This document shows, piece by piece, positions 49,860 to 58,295 of a stretch of 64,000 bases of DNA. This stretch comes from Halanaeroarchaeum sp. HSR-CO. Lineage in GTDB: Archaea > Halobacteriota > Halobacteria > Halobacteriales > Halobacteriaceae. Positions within the stretch are counted from its first letter, which is position 1. Each line of letters opens with the position of its first letter. Position numbers and translations under genes: made by a program. The notes under the pieces are model-generated. The model worked only from the letters and a program-made list of their open reading frames with translations, did no database searches and was not told the DNA's origin. Where the stretch lies: positions 2,294,001 to 2,358,000 of the forward strand of contig NZ_CP087724.1 in the NCBI RefSeq assembly GCF_024972755.1, written 5' to 3'.

Positions 49860-50305
49860 ACGCCCTCGAGGTTCAGCGAGTGGTCCTCTTTCACCGATCG
49901 GAGCGCCACGTCTGTCGACGTGTCCCGGACGCCGTCGTAGCCGCCGACGGTCGTGAGTAACTCGGTCAACTCGCTGCGCTCACGCACACGGACTTTGAGG
50001 AGGAGGTCGAAGTCACCGGTCACCTCGTGGATCTCCTGCACGTCGGGTTCCTCGGCCAGTCGCTCGGCGACCGACGAGAATCGGCCCGGGTCCGTCCGCA
50101 CGTGCACGAATGCGACCTGATCGATGTCCAACAGCTCCGGTTCGAGCACGGCCCGGTACTCCTTGATGTACCCGTTGGCCTCGAGTGAATCGACCCGTTC
50201 GTGGATGGTCGCGTTCCCCATCTCGAGACGTCGAGCGATCTCCGAAAGCGCGGTCCGACCGTCTGCCTGTAGAATTTTGAGGATCTTGACGTCGACGTCG
50301 TCCAT
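49856..50305 (-). CDS. Lrp/AsnC-family transcriptional regulator
   Basis: 149 residues from ATG 50305. An N-terminal HTH (VDVKILKILQADGRTALSEI, ARRLEMGNATIHERVDSLEANG) and a C-terminal RAM ligand domain (VAFVHVRTDPGRF; IHEVTGDFDLLLKVRVRE). Such regulators sense amino acids and control their catabolism or transport. Position between the ADI-like gene and the divergent Pot-type transporter makes both likely targets. Confidence 0.92.
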   Translation of the reverse strand: MDDVDVKILKILQADGRTALSEIARRLEMGNATIHERVDSLEANGYIKEYRAVLEPELLDIDQVAFVHVRTDPGRFSSVAERLAEEPDVQEIHEVTGDFDLLLKVRVRERSELTELLTTVGGYDGVRDTSTDVALRSVKEDHSLNLEGV

Positions 50306-50451
50306 ATCCGCTAGCCGACCGGGATCCCCATGGGTTTTACCGTACGACACGCTCGGTCACTGGCCGGGACTACGCGAGGGCGCCGGATAACTTTTGCCCA
50401 GTGTCCCGTATCTCCGAGAAAGTCACGGAAATATCCCTTCGAGGGAAAACA

Positions 50452-50457
50452 TATTTG
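50452..50457 (+). promoter_or_regulatory. TATA-like box of the ABC transporter operon
   Basis: TATTTG, about 35 nt before ATG 50490, implying a leader of several nt. Confidence 0.45.
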
Positions 50458-50489
50458 AGCCCTGCCCCGAGAACACACACCAGAGTAGT

Positions 50490-51515
50490 ATGGCAAGTCG
50501 AACCACGTCACACACCGGGCAGGCGGAGACGGACACGGGCTCGCTGCGTCGTCGAATCCAGCGAAGCGAGTGGCTCGGGCCCGTCGTGACCCTGCTACCC
50601 AGCGTTTTCTGGCTCCTCGTGTTCTTCCTCGTCCCGCTCGCGGTCATGTTCTACTACAGCTTCGGCGAGACGGGGCCGTTCGGGCAGGTGCTCGTCAGCG
50701 CTGAGTACCTGGGCATCCAGCAGTACGTGCAGTTTTTCGTCCCCAGCGAGGTGTCCGCGCTCGCGGCCGTCTGGCACACCGTCGCGTGGATACTGGAGGG
50801 ACTGCTCCCCTTCGAGGCCCAGTTGGCGGCGACCGACCCGACGCCTTACATCCAGTTGACGATCAAGAGTATCGGCTACGGCATCGTGGCGACCGTCGTC
50901 TCATTCGCCGTCGGGTATCCAGCGGCCTATTACATCGGTCGCGTCGCTCCGGAGGAGTACCGGGACCTCCTGTTGGTCCTCGTCATCCTGCCCTTCTGGG
51001 CGTCCTTTCTGGTCCGCATCTACGCCATCCAGTTGCTCCTCTCCCGAGGGAGTTTCCTGATGGAAGGCCTGTCGTTGCTCCCGTTCGTCGAACCGGGACT
51101 CCGGTTGATGAACACGCAGTTCGCGGTCATGCTCGGTCTCGTGTACATCTGGATCCCGTTCATGATCCTCCCCGTCTACACCAGCATCGAAGAAATCGAC
51201 TTTACCCTTCAGGAGGCGGCCATGGACCTGGGGGCAGACCGTGCGTCCGCGTTCCGTCGGGTCATCTTCCCGCTCTCGATGCCGGGAGTCGTGGCCGGGA
51301 GCATCCTCGTGTTCATCCCGAGTGCGGGATCGTACGTCATCCCGGAACTCCTCGGCGGTCCGGATAGCCAGATGATCGGCAATTTCATCGCAAACCAGTT
51401 CGGGAGCGCGATGAACTGGCCGCTGGGCGCCGCGGGGTCGTTCATCCTGATGGCCGTCATGCTAGGTGCCATCGGCTTCTACATGAAATTCGGCGAGAGT
51501 GGTGATCTCGCATGA
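50490..51515 (+). CDS. ABC transporter permease (PotB-like)
   Basis: 341 residues from ATG 50490. Six to seven hydrophobic helices; the ABC-coupling EAA loop is seen as LQEAAMDLGADRASAFRRVI followed by PLSMPGVVAGSI. It resembles the spermidine/putrescine PotB branch. A large extracellular loop (about 60-110: VPSEVSALAAVWHTVAWIL) sits between TM1 and TM2. It overlaps the second permease by 4 nt. Confidence 0.9.
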   Translation: MASRTTSHTGQAETDTGSLRRRIQRSEWLGPVVTLLPSVFWLLVFFLVPLAVMFYYSFGETGPFGQVLVSAEYLGIQQYVQFFVPSEVSALAAVWHTVAWILEGLLPFEAQLAATDPTPYIQLTIKSIGYGIVATVVSFAVGYPAAYYIGRVAPEEYRDLLLVLVILPFWASFLVRIYAIQLLLSRGSFLMEGLSLLPFVEPGLRLMNTQFAVMLGLVYIWIPFMILPVYTSIEEIDFTLQEAAMDLGADRASAFRRVIFPLSMPGVVAGSILVFIPSAGSYVIPELLGGPDSQMIGNFIANQFGSAMNWPLGAAGSFILMAVMLGAIGFYMKFGESGDLA

Positions 51516-52366
51516 GCACCGCAACTGAGCCAACCGTGGGTCAGCGGATCAAGCGCATGCGCTCGCGGGTCTTCGAGCAGGGAACGGTCCTCCTGTCGCT
51601 GGAGGCGCTGTTCCTCTACCTCTTTCTCTACGTGCCCATACTGGTGGTCATCGCCCTCTCGTTCAACGACTCCCAGTACGTCCTCGTCTGGCAGGGCTTC
51701 ACGATCGAGTGGTGGCAGGCCTTCTTCAGTGGACAGACGGTCGCGCGAGTGGACCCCGCCGTGGCCTGGGTGGCGCTCCTCAACTCGCTGAAAATCGCCA
51801 GTGTCACGGTCGTCGTGAGCACGGTCTTCGGAACCATGCTCGCCTTCGGCCTGGACCGCTACGACTTCCCCGGAAAGGGCCTCCTGCTCGGGACCGTCTA
51901 CATGCCGATCATCATCCCGAGCATCGTGATGGGCATCTCGCTGCTGATCTTCTTCAACATGGTCGGCATGAGCCTGGGCATCGGAACGGCCACCATCGGC
52001 CACATCGCCTTCGACATCAGTTTCGTGGCCGTCGTGGTCGCCGCGCGGTTACAGAGTTTCGATCGGACCCTCGAGGAGGCCGCCCAGGACCTCGGAGCGA
52101 ACCGACTCGAGACGTTCCGCTACGTCACGTTCCCCGCTATCAAACCGGGCGTCATCGCGGGTGCGTTACTCGCGTTCGCCATGAGTTTCGACGACTTCGT
52201 CGTGACCTTCTTCATCATCGGCAACCAGAACACGCTCCCGATATTCTTCTTCTCGAAGGTCCGCATGGGCGTCACGCCGGGCGTCAACGTGATCGCTGCC
52301 GCGATCATCATCTTCTCCATCGCCATCGTGGCCCTCGCCCAGCGATACGAAGGGCCGATCTGGTGA
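51512..52366 (+). CDS. ABC transporter permease (PotC-like)
   Basis: 284 residues, six membrane helices. EAA loop: LEEAAQDLGANRLETFRYVT then FPAIKPGVIAGALLAF. The VPILVVIALSFNDSQYVLVW N-terminus is typical of PotC. ATGA overlap with the first permease. After the stop, an A/T-rich stretch leads into a separate promoter for the binding-protein gene, so the latter can be expressed more strongly. Confidence 0.92.
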   Translation: MSTATEPTVGQRIKRMRSRVFEQGTVLLSLEALFLYLFLYVPILVVIALSFNDSQYVLVWQGFTIEWWQAFFSGQTVARVDPAVAWVALLNSLKIASVTVVVSTVFGTMLAFGLDRYDFPGKGLLLGTVYMPIIIPSIVMGISLLIFFNMVGMSLGIGTATIGHIAFDISFVAVVVAARLQSFDRTLEEAAQDLGANRLETFRYVTFPAIKPGVIAGALLAFAMSFDDFVVTFFIIGNQNTLPIFFFSKVRMGVTPGVNVIAAAIIIFSIAIVALAQRYEGPIW

Positions 52367-52406
52367 CCGGAAAAATTTTGGCAATTGTAACGTTTTTCCG
52401 CAATAG

Positions 52407-52412
52407 TTATTA
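52407..52412 (+). promoter_or_regulatory. Internal TATA-like box before the binding-protein gene
   Basis: TTATTA in GTTATTAG; TSS expected near 52436, giving a leader of about 17 nt to ATG 52453. The neighbouring GTTTTTC-GTTATTAG arrangement also occurs before the second AOR gene. Confidence 0.55.
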
Positions 52413-52452
52413 GAGAAGGGGCCTTTGACTCGAAAGAGTTGGCGTGATACAC

Positions 52453-53670
52453 ATGGACAAGCAAGGAACCAACTCGGCGCGTCGGCGGACCTTCCTCAAA
52501 GTAACTGGCTCGATCGCCACGGCGGGACTGGCAGGGCTGGCTGGCTGTTCCGGGGGTGGGGATGGTGGCGGGACGGAAACCACCAGCAGCAGCGACGGTG
52601 GTTCTGGGGACTCCACGACGGTCGATGCGGACGCAGAAGACCTGCGTGAGGAGTACGATCTCGCAGAACTGGACTACGAACTCGAGGACGAGTTGAACAT
52701 CTTCCAGTGGAGCGACTACTGGGGAGAGGACATCATCCCGACCTTCGAGAAGGTCTTCGGGGTGACTGTGAACGTCTCCAACTTCGCGTCGAACGAGGAG
52801 ATGTTCAACAAACTCAAAGCGGGTGGGACCGGGCAGTACGACCTGGTGTTCCCGAGCGACTACATGATCGGGACGATGGCCGAGCAGGGCGTCATCCAGG
52901 AACTCGACATGGACAAGATCCCGAACTACGAGAACGTGGCCTCGAAGTTCTCCGATCCGTCCTACGACCCGGATCCAGGGACCTACTCGGTCCCCTATCA
53001 ATGGGGGACCTCGGGGATCGGCTGGACGACCGAGATGTTGGGGGACACCGAGTTGAACACGTGGGACGCGATGTGGAACGACGACTACGCCGGCGAAATC
53101 ACGATGATGAACGACATGCGCGAGACCATCGGTGCGGCGCTCAAACGCCGGGGATACTCTTTGAATACCACGGACCCCGAGAAGATCGAGGAGGCCAAAC
53201 AGGACCTCATCGAGCAAAAAGAGCTGTTGCTCACCTACGACTCCTCGAACTTCGAGGTGAAGTTGATCAACGAGCAGGCCAGCCCCGTTCACGGCTGGTC
53301 CGGGGACATCTTCCGGGCCTACTGGGAGACCTACGAGGACGATTCCTCGCCGGTCAACTACCGGGTCCCCGAGGAGGGCGGCGTCGTCTGGGTCGACAAC
53401 GGGGCGATCACCGCAGAGGCACAGCACCCCAACGCGGCCCACGCCTTCATCAACTACTACTCGAACGCGCGCGTCGCGGCGGCCATCACGAACTGGACGT
53501 ACTTCGGTAGCCCGAACGAGGCCGCGGAGGAGCACATCTACGAAGAGATCTTGGAGGACCCGGCCATCTATCCGCCAGACGACGTCATGGATAGCCTCGA
53601 GTACATCGAGAACGTCGGTGACGCACGGTCGCACTACAGCGAAGCCTGGACCGAGATCCAGAACGCCTGA
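52453..53670 (+). CDS. Polyamine-type ABC substrate-binding lipoprotein (PotD-like, Tat)
   Basis: 405 residues from ATG 52453. Tat signal and lipobox are visible: RRRTFLKVTGSIATAGLAGL then AGC, followed by a Gly/Ser/Thr linker. The binding domain fits the PotD family (LNIFQWSDYWGEDIIPTFEK; GTGQYDLVFPSDYMIGTMAE; VPYQWGTSGIGWTTEMLGD). Polyamines, their derivatives or a related cationic amine are the expected ligands. Its own promoter lies in the 86 nt after the permease genes. Confidence 0.92.
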   Translation: MDKQGTNSARRRTFLKVTGSIATAGLAGLAGCSGGGDGGGTETTSSSDGGSGDSTTVDADAEDLREEYDLAELDYELEDELNIFQWSDYWGEDIIPTFEKVFGVTVNVSNFASNEEMFNKLKAGGTGQYDLVFPSDYMIGTMAEQGVIQELDMDKIPNYENVASKFSDPSYDPDPGTYSVPYQWGTSGIGWTTEMLGDTELNTWDAMWNDDYAGEITMMNDMRETIGAALKRRGYSLNTTDPEKIEEAKQDLIEQKELLLTYDSSNFEVKLINEQASPVHGWSGDIFRAYWETYEDDSSPVNYRVPEEGGVVWVDNGAITAEAQHPNAAHAFINYYSNARVAAAITNWTYFGSPNEAAEEHIYEEILEDPAIYPPDDVMDSLEYIENVGDARSHYSEAWTEIQNA

Positions 53671-53679
53671 ATCCACCAC

Positions 53680-54828
53680 ATGCACGACGTAGACGTCCAC
53701 CTCGACGGCGTGACGAAGAAGTACGGCGACCTCCTCGCCGTCGACGACGTAAATCTCACCGTCGAGGAGGGACAGTTCCTCACCCTCCTCGGGCCGAGTG
53801 GCTGTGGCAAGACGACGACGCTCAGGTTGATCGCCGGCTTCGAGTCGCCCACGCGCGGAGCGGTCTCCATCAGCGGCGAACGCGTCAACGAGGTCCCGCC
53901 GTTCGAACGGGACACGAGCATGGTGTTCCAGTCCTACGCCCTCTTCCCCCACATGACCGTCGGGGAGAACGTGGCGTTTGGCCTCCAGATGCAGGGGCTC
54001 CCGGCCGAGACGGACGGCGGGACGGCGACCGAACGGACGAGTGGCATCGCCGGGTCGCTCAAACGGCTCGTCTCGCGCCACGGAAGCGAAGAGATAGACG
54101 CCCGCGTCGCCGAGGCACTCGAACTGGTCGAACTGCCGGACACCCAGGATCGGCCCATATCGGAGCTCTCCGGCGGCCAGCAGCAACGCATCGCGCTCGC
54201 ACGGGCGCTCGTCACCGAACCGACGCTGCTGTTGCTCGACGAACCGCTGGGCGCACTCGACCTCAAACTCAGAAAGCAGATGCAAGTCGAGTTGAAGAAC
54301 CTCCAGGAGGACCTGGGGATCACCTTCGTCTACGTCACCCACGATCAGGAGGAGGCGCTGACGATGAGCGACGAGATCGCGGTGATGAACGACGGCCACC
54401 TCGAACAGCTCGGCACGGCCACGGAGATCTACGAGGAGCCGGCCAGCGAGTTCGTCGCCGACTTCATCGGCGAGACGAACATCGTCCGGGGAACCTACGC
54501 GGTCGACGGCGGGACGCCCGTCGTCGAGTCCGATGGCGACACCTACGCGGTGCCCGAGACCCCCGAGGCGAGCGGCGAGGTGTCGTTCGCCATTCGGCCC
54601 GAGAAGATCCGCATCGGTCAGGAGGCGGCGGGAGCGGACAACGTCGTCGAGGGAGCGGTCGTCGACGAGATATACAAGGGGAACCTGGGCAAGTTCGTCG
54701 TCCACCTCGAGAACGGGCAGGAACTCACCGTCGACATGCAGATCCGCGACCAGGGGGAGTACCTCTCCGTCGGGAGCAACGTGACGGTCGGCTGGGACGC
54801 CGACAACGTGGTCGTCCTGACTCGATGA
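53680..54828 (+). CDS. ABC transporter ATP-binding protein (PotA-like)
   Basis: 382 residues. Walker A GPSGCGKTTT (38-47), Q-loop VFQSYALFPHMT, signature ISELSGGQQQRIALARALV, Walker B LLLLDEPLGALDLK and H-loop YVTHDQEEA, then a TOBE domain (about 275-380). An unusual insertion of about 35 residues (PAETDGGTATERTSGIAGSL, then a basic helix) lies between the Q-loop region and the signature. It completes a Pot-type importer in the order permease, permease, binding protein, ATPase. Confidence 0.93.
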   Translation: MHDVDVHLDGVTKKYGDLLAVDDVNLTVEEGQFLTLLGPSGCGKTTTLRLIAGFESPTRGAVSISGERVNEVPPFERDTSMVFQSYALFPHMTVGENVAFGLQMQGLPAETDGGTATERTSGIAGSLKRLVSRHGSEEIDARVAEALELVELPDTQDRPISELSGGQQQRIALARALVTEPTLLLLDEPLGALDLKLRKQMQVELKNLQEDLGITFVYVTHDQEEALTMSDEIAVMNDGHLEQLGTATEIYEEPASEFVADFIGETNIVRGTYAVDGGTPVVESDGDTYAVPETPEASGEVSFAIRPEKIRIGQEAAGADNVVEGAVVDEIYKGNLGKFVVHLENGQELTVDMQIRDQGEYLSVGSNVTVGWDADNVVVLTR

Positions 54829-54921
54829 CGATTGGTCGGTGGCGACGGGAGGTGTCGAAAAGCGGCTGCACAGGCCGTATACGTCGTATTCTGTCCGATT
54901 TCCGGCAGGTTTTTCGAGTGG

Positions 54922-54927
54922 TTATTA
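54922..54927 (+). promoter_or_regulatory. TATA-like box of the second AOR gene
   Basis: TTATTA in GTTATTAG, about 30 nt before ATG 54955; preceded by GTTTTTC, as at the binding-protein promoter. Confidence 0.6.
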
Positions 54928-54954
54928 GTGGGAGGACAACGTAGCCCAACCCGG

Positions 54955-56808
54955 ATGTCAACAGAGAGCACATCGACCTCGGCGGTTCCCCAGCTACGAT
55001 ATCTGCTGCGCGTGAACCTCTCCGAGGGAACGATCGAAACCGAGGAGGTCCCCGAGACGTACCGGGAACGATTCATCTCCGGAAAAGGGCTCGGCGCAGC
55101 GCTTCTCATGGACGAGACCGAACCGGGCGTGGACCCGCTCTCCCCCGAGAACCCGCTCTTTTTCATGTTCGGGCCGCTGACGGGGTACGCGCCGGGTACC
55201 TCCCGGTACGCGGCAGTCACGAAGTCACCGCTAACGGGGACGTACGTCGACTCGTACTCGGGCGGACACTTCCCCGCGATGACGCGGTATTCGCTCCCAG
55301 AGTACCTCGCCATCGTGTTCGAGGGGGCTGCCGACGACCCGGTCTACCTCGAGATCGACGAGGACGGCTCCGCGTCGCTCGAGGACGCAACCGACCTCTG
55401 GGGGATGGACACCGAGGAGACCGCTCGCCAGTTCGAGGGCAAGCGCACGAAGACCGCAGCCATCGGGCCGGCGGGTGAGAACCAGGTCAAATTCGCCACG
55501 ATCACGAGTGACGAGGGGACCCACCACGCCGGTCGCGGTGGCGTCGGCGCGGTGATGGGGTCGAAGAACCTGAAAGCGGTCGTCTCCCACGGCGATTCCC
55601 CCTTCGACACCGACGCTATCCGGCAGAAGAAGGGCGAACACACCAAACGGCTGGGAACCAGCGACGACGTCGCCTGGGCCCGCGATGGCGGGACCCAACT
55701 GGTCCCGGACTGGACCCAGGAGGTCGGCGCACTCCCCTCGCACAACTGGACGAAGGGGACCATCGAGGACATCGACGATCTCAACATCGACGCCTTCGAG
55801 CCGGGGCACGTCGGCGTCGACTCCTGTTCGGGCTGTCCGGTCGCCTGTGGCCACGTGACCGACTTCTCGGGAACCGAACTCGACGGCGCGTTCCCGGACG
55901 CCCACGTCGACTGGGGGCCGGAGTACGAGACCATCGGCATGATGGGCGCCAACACGGACATCACCGACGTCACCGGGGTGACCGAACTGGCCCGCACCGC
56001 AGACACGCTCGGCATGGACACGATCACCCTCGGCAACGTCATCTCGTGGGCGATGGAGGCCTCGGAGAAGGGGCTCATCGAGTACGACATCGAGTTCGGC
56101 GACGCCGACGCCGCGAAGCGACTCGTCGAGATGGTCGCCAGCCGCGAGGGCGTCGGCGACGCCCTCGCGGAGGGAACCCGACGCGCGGCCGAAGAACTGG
56201 CTGACGGTGCCGACGCGGCCCGCGAGGCCGCCGTCGAGGTCAAGGGTCTGGAACTGCCGGCCTACGATCCCCGCGCCTCGTTCAGCATGAGTCTCGCCTA
56301 CGCGACCTCGGATCGGGGTGCCTGCCACCAGCGCGCCTGGCCCATCGGCACCGACGCCCTCGGTGGCGACCGCGACCCGTTCGGAACGGAGGGCCACGCC
56401 GACGCCGTCATCGACGACCAGGACGCGAACGCACTGACCTACAGCATGGTCGCGTGTGATTTCACCGGGTACAATTTCGAGTACGCCGCCGAGTGGCTGA
56501 ACGTCCTTGGCTACGACGTCACGGCCGCGGAACTCGAGACCGTCGGCGAGCGAGCGTGGAACATGACCCGTCTGTTCAACGTCCGCGAGGGCTTCGACCG
56601 CGACGACGACACCCTCCCCGAGCGTTTGACCGTCCCGACCGAAGACGCGGGACCGGCGACGGGCAAAGCCCTCGACCAGGAGACCTTCGAGACGATGCTC
56701 GAAGAGTACTACGAGAAACGTGGCTGGACAGACGAGGGCATCCCACAGGCGGAGACGCTCTCGCGACTCGACATCGAGGACGTGGCCCCGGCCTCGGTCG
56801 CCGACTGA
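54955..56808 (+). CDS. Second aldehyde:ferredoxin oxidoreductase
   Basis: 617 residues from ATG 54955. Cluster ligands Cys291, Cys294, Cys298 (CSGCPVAC) and the distal Cys501 (SMVACDFTGYN). AGRGGVGAVMGSKNLKAVV is the family block. It shares the AOR plan with the enzyme at 189-2117 but differs in most loops, so a different aldehyde is likely. It follows the Pot-type transporter and precedes a saccharopine-dehydrogenase-like gene and an aldehyde dehydrogenase, suggesting amino-aldehyde oxidation during amine catabolism. Confidence 0.93.
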   Translation: MSTESTSTSAVPQLRYLLRVNLSEGTIETEEVPETYRERFISGKGLGAALLMDETEPGVDPLSPENPLFFMFGPLTGYAPGTSRYAAVTKSPLTGTYVDSYSGGHFPAMTRYSLPEYLAIVFEGAADDPVYLEIDEDGSASLEDATDLWGMDTEETARQFEGKRTKTAAIGPAGENQVKFATITSDEGTHHAGRGGVGAVMGSKNLKAVVSHGDSPFDTDAIRQKKGEHTKRLGTSDDVAWARDGGTQLVPDWTQEVGALPSHNWTKGTIEDIDDLNIDAFEPGHVGVDSCSGCPVACGHVTDFSGTELDGAFPDAHVDWGPEYETIGMMGANTDITDVTGVTELARTADTLGMDTITLGNVISWAMEASEKGLIEYDIEFGDADAAKRLVEMVASREGVGDALAEGTRRAAEELADGADAAREAAVEVKGLELPAYDPRASFSMSLAYATSDRGACHQRAWPIGTDALGGDRDPFGTEGHADAVIDDQDANALTYSMVACDFTGYNFEYAAEWLNVLGYDVTAAELETVGERAWNMTRLFNVREGFDRDDDTLPERLTVPTEDAGPATGKALDQETFETMLEEYYEKRGWTDEGIPQAETLSRLDIEDVAPASVAD

Positions 56809-56943
56809 TGCGGCCGCCTGTCACCGGACGGGCGACAGAATTGCGTCGGTCCTCCGGGTGACGTGTCGAAGTATTTTCTGAATTTTACGCATTCTGTAGA
56901 AAGATTTTTCGTGCGGGCCGCCATTGGTGTGAGCGACACACGC

Positions 56944-57084
56944 ATGCGACAGCGCTACATGGACGGGAAATGGGCCGACGCCGACACCTCGACGGGTTTC
57001 GAGGTCCCCTCACCGGGCACCAGTGGAGTTCTCGATACGGTACCGGCCGCGGCGCACGTCGACGGAGAAACGGCGGTCGCAGTC
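56944..57084 (+). pseudogene. Remnant of an aldehyde dehydrogenase N-terminus
   Basis: ATG 56944 opens MRQRYMDGKWADADTSTGFE and continues VPSPGTSGVLDTVPAAAHVDGETAVAV, matching the first 45 or so residues of ALDH-family proteins (compare RNYVGGDWRATDGDPGQDVV at 58347). After about 57084 the frame turns into Arg-rich noise and the rest of the gene is missing. Probably a truncated duplicate. The intact ALDH gene lies 1.2 kb downstream. Confidence 0.7.
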
Positions 57085-57157
57085 GGGCAACGGAGGAGAC
57101 GAACTCGGGGCCGTCCCCAGGTGCACGGTGTCACGATACACGACGAACACGACTGAT

Positions 57158-58294
57158 ATGAAAGTCACAGCACTCGGTGGTTGCGGCGCAATGGGCCGTG
57201 CCACGGCATGGGATCTGGCGGAGAATAGCGCGGTCGACGACCTCCTCATCGCGGACGCGGACATCGAGTCCGCCGAGGAGTTCGCGGCCGAATTACCCGG
57301 CGACGTCGATACGGCACAGGTCGACGTCACGAACCACGAGGACCTGGTCGCCGTCATCGAGGACAGCGACGTGGTGGCTAACGCGCTGCCGTACCTCTTC
57401 AACACCGACGTCATGGAGGCCTGCCTGGACGCCGACGCCGACTACCTCGACCTCGGTGGCCTCTATCACGTCACCCAGGACCAACTGGAATACGACGCGG
57501 ACTTCGACGAGGCGGACCTCGTCGCGGTCCTCGGGATGGGCGCGAGTCCCGGGATGACCAACGTCGCAGCCGCGAAGGGCGTCGAACAACTCGACGAGGT
57601 GGACGAGGTCCACATCCGCACCGGCGCGAAGGGCGGCGCCGAAGGGTTCGCGTACTCCGCGAAGACCATCCTCGACGAACTGACGATGGAGCCCATCGTC
57701 TACGAGGACGGCGAGATCGAGACGCTGCCGGCCCTCTCCGGCCGCGAGCGCTACGAGATGCCCGACCCCGTCGGCGAGGTGGAGGGCTTTCACAGCATCC
57801 ACTCGGAACTCGCGACGATGCCGCACACCTTCGACGGCGTCGACACGGTCGACTTCCGGGTCGCCTTCGCCCCGTCGCTGGTCAACATCGGCGAGGTGCT
57901 CATCAATCAGGGGCTCACGAGCGAGGAGGAGGTCGAGTTCGCGGGCGCGACGTTCAGCCCGCGGGAGTTCATCGACTGGTACTTCGACCAGCAGCCCGCG
58001 CCGGACGCCGTCGAGGAGTGGAAGTCCTTCCGCATCGACGTCGAGGGAACGAAAGACGGCGAACCAGCACAGTACCGGTACACCGTGGTCGTCGAATCGC
58101 GCCTCGACGACTGGGGACTCAAAGCGACCGCCGTCTGGACCGGCGTCCCGATGGCGGTGGGCGCGCAGTTGCTCGGCGAGGGGGAGGCGCTGACGACCGG
58201 CGCGAAGGCTCCCGAAGAACTCTTTGACCCCGGACAGTTCATCGACGAGCTGGCCGACCGAGACATCCATATCGAAGCGGAGCGCATCGAGTGA
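57158..58294 (+). CDS. Saccharopine-dehydrogenase-family oxidoreductase
   Basis: 378 residues from ATG 57158. The Rossmann start KVTALGGCGAMGRATAWDLA and the block NALPYLFNTDVMEACLDADADYLDLGG match the saccharopine dehydrogenase/homospermidine-synthase-like family. FDSIHSE-type substrate loop here reads FHSIHSELATMPHTFDGVDT. Likely acts on an amino acid-derived Schiff base using NAD(P)H. It is followed at 1 nt by the aldehyde dehydrogenase gene, so the two probably act consecutively. Confidence 0.85.
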   Translation: MKVTALGGCGAMGRATAWDLAENSAVDDLLIADADIESAEEFAAELPGDVDTAQVDVTNHEDLVAVIEDSDVVANALPYLFNTDVMEACLDADADYLDLGGLYHVTQDQLEYDADFDEADLVAVLGMGASPGMTNVAAAKGVEQLDEVDEVHIRTGAKGGAEGFAYSAKTILDELTMEPIVYEDGEIETLPALSGRERYEMPDPVGEVEGFHSIHSELATMPHTFDGVDTVDFRVAFAPSLVNIGEVLINQGLTSEEEVEFAGATFSPREFIDWYFDQQPAPDAVEEWKSFRIDVEGTKDGEPAQYRYTVVVESRLDDWGLKATAVWTGVPMAVGAQLLGEGEALTTGAKAPEELFDPGQFIDELADRDIHIEAERIE

Positions 58295-58295
58295 A

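Noticed and set aside
52120-54705. 861-codon minus-strand open frame across the ABC binding-protein and ATPase genes
   Set aside because: Antisense of two clearly recognised proteins; composition (Val/Leu/Asp/Arg) is that of a complement shadow.
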